A stretch of 8,135 nt of DNA from the NCBI GenBank assembly GCA_964509505.1, contig CAZDYP010000202.1, positions 1 to 8,135 on the forward strand, given 5' to 3'. The DNA is from CAZDYP01 sp964509505 (GTDB lineage: Bacteria; Chloroflexota; Anaerolineae; JACRMK01). Positions 1 through 5,313 of the stretch are shown in pieces. Numbering within the stretch: the stretch's first letter is position 1; every line of letters starts with the position of its first letter. The notes beneath the pieces were generated by a model. That model saw only the letters and a list, made by a program, of their open reading frames with translations, had not been told where the DNA came from and searched no databases. Position numbers and translations under genes: made by a program.

Positions 1-2
1 AG

Positions 3-58
3 CGGTAGCGAGGAATGAGTAGCGAGTAATGAGTAATTAGTAATTGGAGATTGGAAAG
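3..58. repeat. Degenerate heptanucleotide tandem repeat
   Basis: From position 3 the sequence falls into eight consecutive 7-bp units. The best-conserved are GAGTAGC, GAGTAAT, GAGTAAT and TAGTAAT (17-44), passing into TGGAGAT and TGGAAAG. It lies in the non-coding stretch downstream of the isomerase operon, directly beside the terminator. Its 28-47 segment is an imperfect inverted match (17 of 20) to 103-122 on the other side of the hairpin. No gene is seen in 1-130. Confidence 0.8.
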
Positions 59-90
59 AAAACCCGTTGTCACCACGACAACGGGTTTTT
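59..90. terminator. Bidirectional intrinsic terminator
   Basis: A perfect 13-bp stem (59-71 with 77-89) encloses the 5-nt loop ACCAC. The stem has a GC-rich core (CCCGTTGTC/GACAACGGG) closed by an A4/T4 base. On the plus strand the stem runs straight into T86-T90. On the minus strand it is followed by TTTTCTTTCC, a fair U-tract. It lies about 40 bp past the stop codon of the minus-strand isomerase gene, so it most likely ends the rpsF-ssb-rpsR-isomerase transcript. It could also serve a plus-strand gene left of the window. Confidence 0.9.
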
Positions 91-103
91 GCTTGCGACC
101 ACC

Positions 104-138
104 CAATTCCTCATTCCTCATTCCTCATTCCTATTTAG
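104..138. repeat. Heptanucleotide tandem repeat (TCATTCC)n
   Basis: One CAATTCC unit is followed by three exact TCATTCC units (111-131) and a degenerate TATTTAG. The array overlaps the TAG stop codon of the isomerase gene (131-133, minus strand), so the coding sequence ends at the repeat boundary. Confidence 0.85.
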
Positions 139-1393
139 GGTCTTTCGACGGCGAGTAGTACGTTTGCAGCTTGTTCTCTTTACGCAATTGGTCTTTGCGC
201 TCGTTGAGCCAATTGGTCAGCGCGATGTTTTGTTTTTGGCGCAAGAGCGCTGCGTCGAGTTCGCGCACAGCGGGACCTTCGACGAGTTGGATAATGTGAT
301 AGCCAAAGGTGGTGCTGACGGGTTGGCTGAGCTCATTGGGTGTCTTCAAGGCGAAAGCGACGTCTTCAAACGGCGTCACCATCTGCCCACGCGGAAACCA
401 ACCGAGGTCGCCGCCTTTGTCTTTGTTGCTGGTATCCTTCGAGGTTTCCGCTGCAATTTTTTCAAACGGCTCGCCATTTTTCAAGCGCAGCAGGATGGCG
501 TCGGCTTGCTCTTTCGTGTCGGTCAAGATGTGCCGCACATGAACTTGCTCGGTCGTCGTCGGCACCGTCGCCGCATAGATGTCTTGTAACTTGCGTCGTA
601 ACATATCTACGCGCACGAACTCTTTGTATTCCTCTTCGCTCCAACCAATGCCGCGAATGATGTTCGTTTGCAGGTTTTGATATTCGAGCTTGAATTCGTC
701 GGGTGTCATGATGTGCGGCGGCACGGGCGTTGGTTCGACAGTGGGCGTGAGGGAAGGCGTAGGGGTGAGGGGTGTGGTAGTGGTCGGCGTTGGCGATGGG
801 GTCGGCGTCGGTTGTGCGACCGCGGTGGCGGTGGCCGTGATGGCAGCCACCGCGGTGGCGGTCGCTTGTGGCGCGGTGACGTAGTTCTTGCTGTTGGCGA
901 CGATGCGCTCGATCTCTTCGTTCAGTTCTTGCTCGCTGACAGTGATGCTGCGTTGCGCTGCTTCTTTTTTGATCAGCACGTTGTCAATGAGCCCCTCTAG
1001 CGCTTGCGCGGAAGCGGCTTCGGCTTGCGCTAGGGCTTGTTGGATATTTTGATCAATCAAGGCGCGGAATTGCGCGAGGGAGGGGTCGTCGCCGAATTGT
1101 TGTTTTTGTTGTTGCAATTGTTGTGCGCGCGCCATGGCTTGTCCGCGAATGAATCTGACGTATTTTTGATAGGTGTCAGTGCGAACCTTTTCGCCATCCA
1201 CCTCGGCGATGGCTTGCGCGGGGCGAATGAACTGCGTATCAATGATGCCCGCCGCGAGAATCAACAACAAGATGCCCACGACGGCGCCAGCGGCAAGCCA
1301 GTACTTGCGTTGTTGTTCACGGTCACGTTGCCTGCGCGCTTCCAACATTCGTTGCCGCACGCTGTGTGGTTTGCGTTGCGATTTTTTCGACAT
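131..1393 (-). CDS. Membrane-anchored parvulin-type peptidyl-prolyl cis-trans isomerase (SurA/PrsA-like)
   Basis: Predicted foldase that isomerises prolyl bonds in exported proteins outside the cytoplasmic membrane. With the start at 1393 (MSKKSQRK...) it has 420 residues: a basic cytoplasmic head (1-30), one transmembrane helix (about 31-51), a SurA-N-like helical chaperone region (about 60-170) and a Thr/Pro/Ala linker (about 175-227). The helical region then resumes (229-275) and a parvulin domain follows (about 284-373) with the family's HVRHIL, GGDLGWFPRG and FGYHIIQL motifs. There is no lipobox, so it is a signal anchor rather than a lipoprotein. The gene follows rpsR closely and ends near the terminator. 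Start choice is uncertain: ATG 1393 has no Shine-Dalgarno site, ATG 1432 has GGGAGG 4 nt upstream, and ATG 1453 has none. I prefer 1393 because the residues before it look repeat-derived and precede a typical MSKK start. Confidence 0.9.
   Translation of the reverse strand: MSKKSQRKPHSVRQRMLEARRQRDREQQRKYWLAAGAVVGILLLILAAGIIDTQFIRPAQAIAEVDGEKVRTDTYQKYVRFIRGQAMARAQQLQQQKQQFGDDPSLAQFRALIDQNIQQALAQAEAASAQALEGLIDNVLIKKEAAQRSITVSEQELNEEIERIVANSKNYVTAPQATATAVAAITATATAVAQPTPTPSPTPTTTTPLTPTPSLTPTVEPTPVPPHIMTPDEFKLEYQNLQTNIIRGIGWSEEEYKEFVRVDMLRRKLQDIYAATVPTTTEQVHVRHILTDTKEQADAILLRLKNGEPFEKIAAETSKDTSNKDKGGDLGWFPRGQMVTPFEDVAFALKTPNELSQPVSTTFGYHIIQLVEGPAVRELDAALLRQKQNIALTNWLNERKDQLRKENKLQTYYSPSKDPK
713..871 (-). 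other. Low-complexity Thr/Pro/Ala linker inside the isomerase gene
   Basis: Encodes residues about 175-227 of the isomerase, an alternating ATATAVA stretch followed by PTPTPSPTP-type sequence. At DNA level it holds two exact copies of a 14-bp sequence, ACCGCGGTGGCGGT (819-832 and 849-862, plus-strand reading), 30 bp apart. It splits the helical chaperone region rather than joining two domains. Such linkers are usually flexible and exposed outside the cell. Confidence 0.75.
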
Positions 1394-1456
1394 AATTTTT
1401 TCAAAATCTGAAGGAGGAAGGAGAAACCTCATCCTGCCTCCCGCTGTTTTCATCCT

Positions 1457-1753
1457 TTAATTGGTGCGTTGGGGGTCGGCGACGAAAGGCAACAGCGCAA
1501 TGTGACGCGCGCGTTTCACGGCTTCGGAGACGGCGCGTTGATGCTTGGCGCACGCGCCCGTTTTGCGTCGCGCTTTGATCTTGCCGCGGTCCGTCACAAA
1601 CCGGCGCAACAAGTCGGTGTTCTTGTAATCGAGTTTCAATTCTTTGTCTGCGCAGAAGGGACACGATTTCTTCACAGGCACGTAGCGTTTTTGCCCGTTC
1701 TCTTCGGTCGCGCCTTCGGCGGGTTTCGGCCTTCTCTGTTGGGGATATGCCAT
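1457..1753 (-). CDS. rpsR: 30S ribosomal protein S18
   Basis: Small-subunit protein S18 (98 residues), which pairs with S6 on the 30S platform. The core is clear: LDYKNTDLLRRFVTDRGKI (41-59), then ARRKTGACAKHQR and VKRARHIALLPF near the end. It has the four potential zinc ligands of the zinc-ribbon (C+) type of S18: C31 and C34 in SCPFC, C68 and H71 in CAKH. An N-terminal extension of about 25 polar residues precedes the core. The start ATG at 1753 has GAGGAG (1759-1764) 5 nt upstream. It is third in the operon; the stop lies only a few bases before the first possible start of the isomerase gene. Confidence 0.97.
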   Translation of the reverse strand: MAYPQQRRPKPAEGATEENGQKRYVPVKKSCPFCADKELKLDYKNTDLLRRFVTDRGKIKARRKTGACAKHQRAVSEAVKRARHIALLPFVADPQRTN

Positions 1754-1774
1754 AGCTTCTCCTCAGTGTGAGAG

Positions 1775-1799
1775 CTGGCAGGTTTTGGAAACCTGTCAG
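1775..1799. repeat. Intercistronic palindrome between ssb and rpsR
   Basis: An 11-bp stem, CTGGCAGGTTT with AAACCTGTCAG (one G.T position), closes a 3-nt loop. It sits in the 56-nt gap between ssb and rpsR, just upstream of the rpsR ribosome-binding site. No T-run follows on either strand, so it is not a classical terminator. It could be a REP-like dispersed palindrome or an mRNA processing/stability hairpin; copies elsewhere in the genome cannot be checked here. Confidence 0.7.
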
Positions 1800-1809
1800 G
1801 TCGTCGTAA

Positions 1810-2196
1810 TTAAAATGGAATTTCATCGCCGGCGTGAGTTTGTGAGCTTTCTTCTTCGCCCTTGCGCTCATCTAGCATCAAGAATTCGGCGGCGACGACT
1901 TCGGTGCGCGAATGCTTTTGTCCATCGGCGCTTTCCCACGAGCGGGTTTGCAGCCGACCTTCGACATACACACGCTGACCTTTGGTTAAGTATTTGTTGG
2001 CGCGTTCCGCTAAATCGCCCCAGGCCACGATGTTGAACCATTCGGTCTCTTCGCGGCGCTCACCTTCGGCGGTGGTCCAGTCCCGATTGACGGCGAGGCT
2101 GAATGCGGTGACGGGTCGGCCGTTGGGGGTGAAGCGCATTTCAGGCTCACGTCCTAAATTGCCAATCAAAATAACTTTGTTCAAACCGCGAGGCAT
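1810..2196 (-). CDS. ssb: Single-stranded DNA-binding protein
   Basis: SSB coats single-stranded DNA in replication, repair and recombination and recruits partners through its C-terminal tip. The 128-residue protein has the typical OB-fold start (LNKVILIGNLGREPEMRFTP), the VTAFSLAVNRDW strand, EWFNIVAWGDLAE (52-64) with the conserved aromatics, and KGQRVYVEGRLQTRSW (72-87). After about residue 110 comes a short acidic, glycine-poor tail of under 20 residues ending in DEIPF, the family's acidic protein-interaction tip. This tail is short compared with the long Gly/Pro-rich linker of E. coli SSB. Start ATG 2196 is supported by AGGAGG (2202-2207) 5 nt upstream. It lies 18 nt after the rpsF stop, the usual order rpsF-ssb-rpsR. 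Confidence 0.97.
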   Translation of the reverse strand: MPRGLNKVILIGNLGREPEMRFTPNGRPVTAFSLAVNRDWTTAEGERREETEWFNIVAWGDLAERANKYLTKGQRVYVEGRLQTRSWESADGQKHSRTEVVAAEFLMLDERKGEEESSQTHAGDEIPF

Positions 2197-2214
2197 AACT
2201 TCCTCCTCTGTGTG

Positions 2215-2502
2215 TTACAGCTTCACAATCAAGTAACGCATCAGCGGTTCCATCAGCTTGAGGTTGCGTTCGAGCTCGGTCAACGTCGCAGGCAGCGTAC
2301 TCATGCGCAATAAGCCGTAATAACCTTCGTTGACCTTTTTGATGGGGTAAGCGAGTGGGCGCTTGCCCCAGGGCTCGAAAGCGGTCACCTCGCCGCCGCC
2401 CGCTGTGACCCATTGCTTGATTTTCTCCGAGAGGTTGGTAATTTCCTCTTCGGGCGTGGCGGGATGGAGAATGTACACCATCTCATAATTTTTTGCAGAC
2501 AT
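2215..2502 (-). CDS. rpsF: 30S ribosomal protein S6
   Basis: Small-subunit ribosomal protein S6 (95 residues), the usual partner of S18. Recognised by NYEMVYILHP at the start, the central WGKRPLAYPIKKVNEGYY (45-62) and the closing MRYLIVKL. It lacks any long C-terminal tail. ATG 2502 has AGGAG (2512-2516) 9 nt upstream. A second ATG at 2507 is out of frame and only 4 nt from the same site, so it could compete weakly for ribosomes. It is the first gene of the minus-strand operon, with its own promoter about 105 nt upstream. Confidence 0.97.
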   Translation of the reverse strand: MSAKNYEMVYILHPATPEEEITNLSEKIKQWVTAGGGEVTAFEPWGKRPLAYPIKKVNEGYYGLLRMSTLPATLTELERNLKLMEPLMRYLIVKL

Positions 2503-2534
2503 GCCATGACACTCCTTTCTCTGGGATTACGCAT

Positions 2535-2593
2535 CGCGCCAACGAGGGAGCTGGGTGACGCGCAGAAAGGCTGTGATTGAGCAGCGCCCAATC
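2535..2593 (-). promoter_or_regulatory. Structured 5' leader of rpsF (two hairpins)
   Basis: The predicted leader, about 95 nt, can fold into two stems on the minus strand. The first, near the 5' end, is GATTGGGC-GCT-GCTCAATC (2593-2575; 8 bp with one G.U). The second is CGCGTCA paired with TGGCGCG (2562-2556 with 2541-2535; 7 bp with one G.U) around a 14-nt C-rich loop. In several phyla rpsF leaders bind the S6:S18 complex for feedback control. The position fits such a role, but I could not match the conserved bulge of that motif, so the regulatory function is an inference. Confidence 0.4.
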
Positions 2594-2605
2594 GAAGCGA
2601 AAGAG

Positions 2606-2634
2606 ATTATAACAGGGGGAAGGGGGAGCGCCAA
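2606..2634 (-). promoter_or_regulatory. Promoter of the rpsF-ssb-rpsR-isomerase operon
   Basis: On the minus strand, TTGGCG (2634-2629) is followed after exactly 17 nt by TATAAT (2611-2606), a perfect -10 box. It also carries the TG of an extended -10 (TGTTATAAT). The spacer is a pyrimidine tract. The transcription start is expected near 2598-2600, about 95 nt before the rpsF start codon. Confidence 0.85.
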
Positions 2635-2738
2635 ATGGGAAACGGCTAGATGGGGGAGTCATGCGCAATGAGTAAGTGATGGTAGGAGGACCAGAGACGA
2701 GGCAAGGGGAGCGCCATATTCTCGTCGTCTTGCTTCCT

Positions 2739-2879
2739 TTACGCGCCAATGGGCAAGCCAATTGTTTGATAGCGCCCATTCCTCGCTGCAGACAGTGTGA
2801 GAATAGTCTTATCTTGCGCCGCCTCATAGATATTGAGCGCTGCGCCCCAAGCGGGTGCGGCGAATGGTTCAGGGTGCAT
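2739..2879 (-). CDS. Possible 46-residue small protein or gene remnant
   Basis: ATG 2879 to TAA 2739-2741 gives 46 residues beginning MHPEPFAAPAWGAALNIYEA and ending GRYQTIGLPIGA. The composition resembles a real globular fragment (amphipathic, mixed charges, no low complexity). A stop (TAG) lies two codons upstream, so the frame does not extend. The AAGG seven bases before the ATG is a weak ribosome-binding site. I do not recognise a family. It may be a small protein, the decayed remnant of a larger gene, or chance. No promoter was identified for it, although a strong hairpin lies just upstream. Confidence 0.2.
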   Translation of the reverse strand: MHPEPFAAPAWGAALNIYEAAQDKTILTLSAARNGRYQTIGLPIGA

Positions 2880-2889
2880 CTCCTAACCT

Positions 2890-2944
2890 TGCAAAGAGGC
2901 GAAGAGTGCGCAGAAACATACAACGCTTCTTCGCATTCTTTGTA
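2890..2944. other. Long imperfect hairpin upstream of the methyltransferase promoter
   Basis: On the plus strand, CAAAGA (2892-2897) pairs with TCTTTG (2937-2942), GCGAAGA (2899-2905) with TCTTCGC (2928-2934), and GCG (2908-2910) with CGC (2924-2926). Small bulges separate the segments and the loop is 13 nt. A U-A and a G.U pair extend it outward, giving about 18 pairs in 55 nt. It lies about 33 bp upstream of the -10 box of the rightward operon and has no terminal U-run. It could be an RNA element, a protein-binding site or a mobile-element remnant. Confidence 0.5.
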
Positions 2945-2976
2945 TCTTCGCGGCGCAACGATGTAATGCCTATCTA

Positions 2977-2985
2977 TGTTATAAT
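2977..2985 (+). promoter_or_regulatory. Extended -10 promoter of the methyltransferase operon
   Basis: TGTTATAAT combines the extended TG motif with a perfect TATAAT. No good -35 box is found 16-18 nt upstream, as expected for extended -10 promoters. Transcription should begin near 2992, the A of the methyltransferase ATG, so the mRNA is predicted to be leaderless. This agrees with the absence of a Shine-Dalgarno site before that gene. Confidence 0.7.
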
Positions 2986-2991
2986 CGCCGC

Positions 2992-3867
2992 ATGACCAAG
3001 CTGCAATATCCACCATCTAATATCCAACGCTCCAACCCCGTTTGGCGCAAGAACCTCACGGACTACAACGAAGGGCTCGGCGTCGTCTATGAGCGCATCG
3101 TCCTCAACGATTACTTGCTCGCCCTCAAGCAAAAATACAATGTGAATAGCGTTCTCGAAGCGCCGTTGTATGGCATGGCGGGCGTGAGTGGCATCAACTC
3201 CGTGCCGCTCGCGCAAGCAGGCTGTCATGTCACGCTCATGGATGAGAACGCAGAACGACTCGCGGGTGTGCAGCGTATTTGGGGCGAGCTGCAATTGACG
3301 GAACGCGCGACGTTCATGCGCCACGCCGACTTCGCGCGCTTGCCATTCGACGACAACACCTTCGATATGGTGTGGGCGTGGGCGGCGTTGTGGTATGTGG
3401 CTGATGCGGCGGCGTTGCTGCGCGAGATGGCGCGGGTCGCGCGGCGCGTCGTGTTCGTGGCGATGCCGAATCGGATGCAGGTGGGTTACATCCTCCGCAA
3501 GTTTATCTTGGAGCCGCACTTCTTCGAGACGGTGAATGAATCATGGGCTAACATCCCGCGTGTGAAAAAAGTTTTGCGAGAAGTAGGACTCCGCATCCAA
3601 GAGGAGGGCGTGATGGATGTGCCGCCGTGGCCCGATACGGTGATGCCCGCAGCGTTGGTGTTGCAGAAGTTGGGCATTCGCTCAAAAAAATTCACAAGTC
3701 GTTTCGAGGGACAAGGTTGGCGCTGGAGTACGATGGACTACTATCTCGGCAAGCGTCCCGAACTCAAAGCGCTGATGGAACGCTATATGTTTCTTGAGCG
3801 GCTGCCATTGCCATGGCAAATCAAAACCATTTGGGCGCATCATCGCTACGTGCTGGGAGTGAAGTGA
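2992..3867 (+). CDS. Class I SAM-dependent methyltransferase
   Basis: A 291-residue soluble protein with a Rossmann-type methyltransferase core. Motif I is VLEAPLYGMAGV (54-65), an atypical form of the usual VLDxGxGxG loop. An acidic strand end follows (TLMDENAERL, D84), then a motif with D113 (HADF), FDDNTFDMVWAW (119-130) and the region ALLREMARVARRVVFVAMPN (141-160). The C-terminal third (about 200-291) is family-specific and probably forms the acceptor pocket. The acceptor is unknown; being first in an operon with two membrane glycosyltransferases, it may methylate a glycan or lipid, which is inference. ATG 2992 is chosen from the promoter spacing. Residues 4-15 are encoded by degenerate 7-bp repeats, so conserved sequence probably begins near VWRKNLTDYNEG. 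Confidence 0.8.
   Translation: MTKLQYPPSNIQRSNPVWRKNLTDYNEGLGVVYERIVLNDYLLALKQKYNVNSVLEAPLYGMAGVSGINSVPLAQAGCHVTLMDENAERLAGVQRIWGELQLTERATFMRHADFARLPFDDNTFDMVWAWAALWYVADAAALLREMARVARRVVFVAMPNRMQVGYILRKFILEPHFFETVNESWANIPRVKKVLREVGLRIQEEGVMDVPPWPDTVMPAALVLQKLGIRSKKFTSRFEGQGWRWSTMDYYLGKRPELKALMERYMFLERLPLPWQIKTIWAHHRYVLGVK
3004..3038 (+). repeat. Degenerate heptanucleotide repeat at methyltransferase N-terminus
   Basis: CAATATC, CACCATC and TAATATC lie in register at 3004-3024, followed by weaker units CAACGCT and CCAACCC. It encodes the start of the methyltransferase (LQYPPSNIQRSNP). The match is looser than in the other arrays, so this is the least certain one. Confidence 0.5.
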
Positions 3868-3870
3868 GCC

Positions 3871-5313
3871 GTGCCCAGTGAACAGTGGTCAGTGAACAGT
3901 CAGAAAATAGAAAGAAGAAAGAGGAAAGAACTCGTCTTTCTTCTTTCTTCTTTCTTTCTTCCACTCGCCTTGTACATTTTTACACTCGCGCCCGGCTTGT
4001 TGAATGACGACCCAGCCGAGTATCAGACGATATTGCCTGCGTTGGGCGTCGCGCATCCGACGGGCTATCCGCTCTACACGCTTGTCGGGCATCTATTCAC
4101 GCGGCTCGCGCCGCTGGGCGACCTGGCGTATCGCGTGAATTTATTTTCGGCGGTGTGCGGCGCGGCGGCGATTGCCGCGCTCTATCAGCTCTTGCGCGCA
4201 TTGAATGTTGCGCCCATCATAGCCTTGCTCGGCGCATTCACGCTCGCCGTCTCTGCGGACTTCTGGACGTATGCCACCATCGCGCAGACGTATGCGCTCA
4301 ATTCGTTTTTCATCGCGCTGACGTTGTGGCTGTTTGTGCGCCATCAGCAACGACGTGATTTGCGTTCACTCATCGCATTAGCATTAGGGACGGGGCTTGG
4401 CTTCGCGCACCACAGCACGTTTTGGTTGCTCGCGCCTGCGCTGGCGATTGGCGCATTGCAGATTGCAGATTGCAGATTGCAGATTTTCAGCCGACATGTT
4501 TGGAAACCAATGGTAGCATTCGCGTTGCCGTTGTTGTTCTACCTGTACATCCCGTTGCGCGGCGACTATTTGATGCAAACGATTGAAGGCGAGGTGTTGG
4601 GCTATCCGAAGGCGGTGACGGATGGTTGGGTGACGCCCCATTATTTGGAAGGGTGGACGAATGTGGTGATGGGAAGTTTTTATGCGAGCAGCACGGCAAC
4701 AGGCGCGCAAGTAGATTGGCTACGTGGAGTTGGCGATTATCTGTCTGGGTTGCACAGGCAGTTCCAAGGTTTTGAAGTATTGGCGTTGTTGGCGTTGTTG
4801 CCCGCCGTGTGGCGGCGCAACACGCCGTTGGCTGCATTGTTATTCGTCGCGTGGGTGACGAATGTGTTCGTCGTGTGGCGTGGCGTGTCGGCGTTCAATG
4901 AACCTGCGGGCGGACTGTACACGCCGACATACTTGTTTTGCGTCATTGGCATTGTCTGGAGCATCAGCGCCTTGACGTTTCCTCGAGCGCGCTCATGGGT
5001 GACGGTGGGCATCGCGTTGTGTTGTGTGTGGTTTCTGTGGAATCGCGCAACGCTCAAGCCGACCTATCCCAACTATCGCGCAGTCGCCTCACAACAGCTC
5101 ATGCAATTGCAAGCGAACGCCATCGTGTTAGGCGCATGGTCTGACATTACGCCCTGGCGTTATCTGCAAATCGTCGAAGGCGTGCGGCTTGATGTATCGG
5201 TGGTTCATGCGCCACTGACCGATGAAGTCGTGCGCGACTTAGCCAAGCGCACTGCCTCGCGCGCGCTCTACTTGCTTCAGCCTTCTGCTGAGTTAATTTT
5301 AGTCCAACCATGA
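3871..5313 (+). CDS. DUF2723 (TMEM260-like) membrane glycosyltransferase, first paralogue
   Basis: A 480-residue polytopic membrane protein of the DUF2723/TMEM260 family, related to protein O-mannosyltransferases; human TMEM260 transfers mannose. The signature after the first helix is visible: FTLAPGLLNDDPAEY (37-51) with the conserved D and E of the acidic loop (D47, E50), AHPTGYPLYTLVGHLF (61-76) and YRVNLFSAVCGA (88-99). More helices run to about 390. A short non-membrane tail contains IVLGAWSDITPWRYLQIVEG (418-437). It lacks the beta-sandwich domain of its downstream paralogue. The start is GTG 3871, 3 nt after the methyltransferase stop, implying coupled translation; GTG 3892 is an alternative. 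Residues 3-30 are almost wholly encoded by 7-bp repeats, giving a lysine/arginine-rich head before the first helix. Confidence 0.85.
   Translation: MPSEQWSVNSQKIERRKRKELVFLLSSFFLPLALYIFTLAPGLLNDDPAEYQTILPALGVAHPTGYPLYTLVGHLFTRLAPLGDLAYRVNLFSAVCGAAAIAALYQLLRALNVAPIIALLGAFTLAVSADFWTYATIAQTYALNSFFIALTLWLFVRHQQRRDLRSLIALALGTGLGFAHHSTFWLLAPALAIGALQIADCRLQIFSRHVWKPMVAFALPLLFYLYIPLRGDYLMQTIEGEVLGYPKAVTDGWVTPHYLEGWTNVVMGSFYASSTATGAQVDWLRGVGDYLSGLHRQFQGFEVLALLALLPAVWRRNTPLAALLFVAWVTNVFVVWRGVSAFNEPAGGLYTPTYLFCVIGIVWSISALTFPRARSWVTVGIALCCVWFLWNRATLKPTYPNYRAVASQQLMQLQANAIVLGAWSDITPWRYLQIVEGVRLDVSVVHAPLTDEVVRDLAKRTASRALYLLQPSAELILVQP
3876..3956 (+). repeat. Heptanucleotide arrays forming a long hairpin at a gene start
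   Basis: Four CAGTGAA-like units (3876-3903), four AAAGAAG-like units (3904-3931), a short break, then three exact CTTTCTT units (3936-3956). The purine and pyrimidine halves are complementary: 3908-3928 pairs with 3936-3956 in about 20 of 21 positions (one G.U) around a 7-nt loop. All of it lies inside the 5' coding region of the first DUF2723 gene and encodes its charged head plus the start of the first helix. Confidence 0.85.
4455..4485 (+). repeat. Heptanucleotide repeat (ATTGCAG)4 inside the first DUF2723 gene
   Basis: Four exact ATTGCAG copies plus ATT. In frame they encode ALQIADCRLQIF, with the odd period set by reading a 7-bp unit in triplets. The insert falls between two predicted helices. 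By hand alignment the second paralogue is about 5 residues shorter in this interval. Confidence 0.9.

Larger units (their letters stand above)
2612..2976. other. Divergent intergenic region, no confident gene
   Basis: About 365 bp between the two divergent promoters. Longer open frames here have protein sequences without recognisable patterns. I found no tRNA-like T-arm, rRNA or CRISPR pattern. It holds a short inverted repeat (AATGGGC 2748-2754 / GCCCATT 2774-2780), a weak small ORF (2739-2879, minus) and a long imperfect hairpin (2890-2944), listed separately. Confidence 0.6.

Noticed and set aside
668..1000. Gly/Arg-rich plus-strand frame
   Set aside because: It is the antisense of the Thr/Pro/Ala linker of the isomerase gene; its composition is a by-product of that low-complexity DNA.
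1775..1799. Intrinsic terminator between ssb and rpsR
   Set aside because: No T-tract follows the stem on either strand, and rpsR needs read-through, as no promoter is seen before it.
2640..2890. tRNA or other structured RNA gene in the intergenic region
   Set aside because: The GGTTCAGGG at 2866-2874 looked T-arm-like, but no cloverleaf arms or acceptor stem could be built around it.
2483..3016. 177-codon minus-strand open frame across the intergenic region
   Set aside because: It runs over the rpsF start and both promoters, and its protein is rich in Arg, Ser, Pro and Cys without domain-like patterns; it is a chance frame.
3876..3956. CRISPR array or phage-type repeats
   Set aside because: Units are 7 bp, directly adjacent and without spacers, so they are microsatellites.
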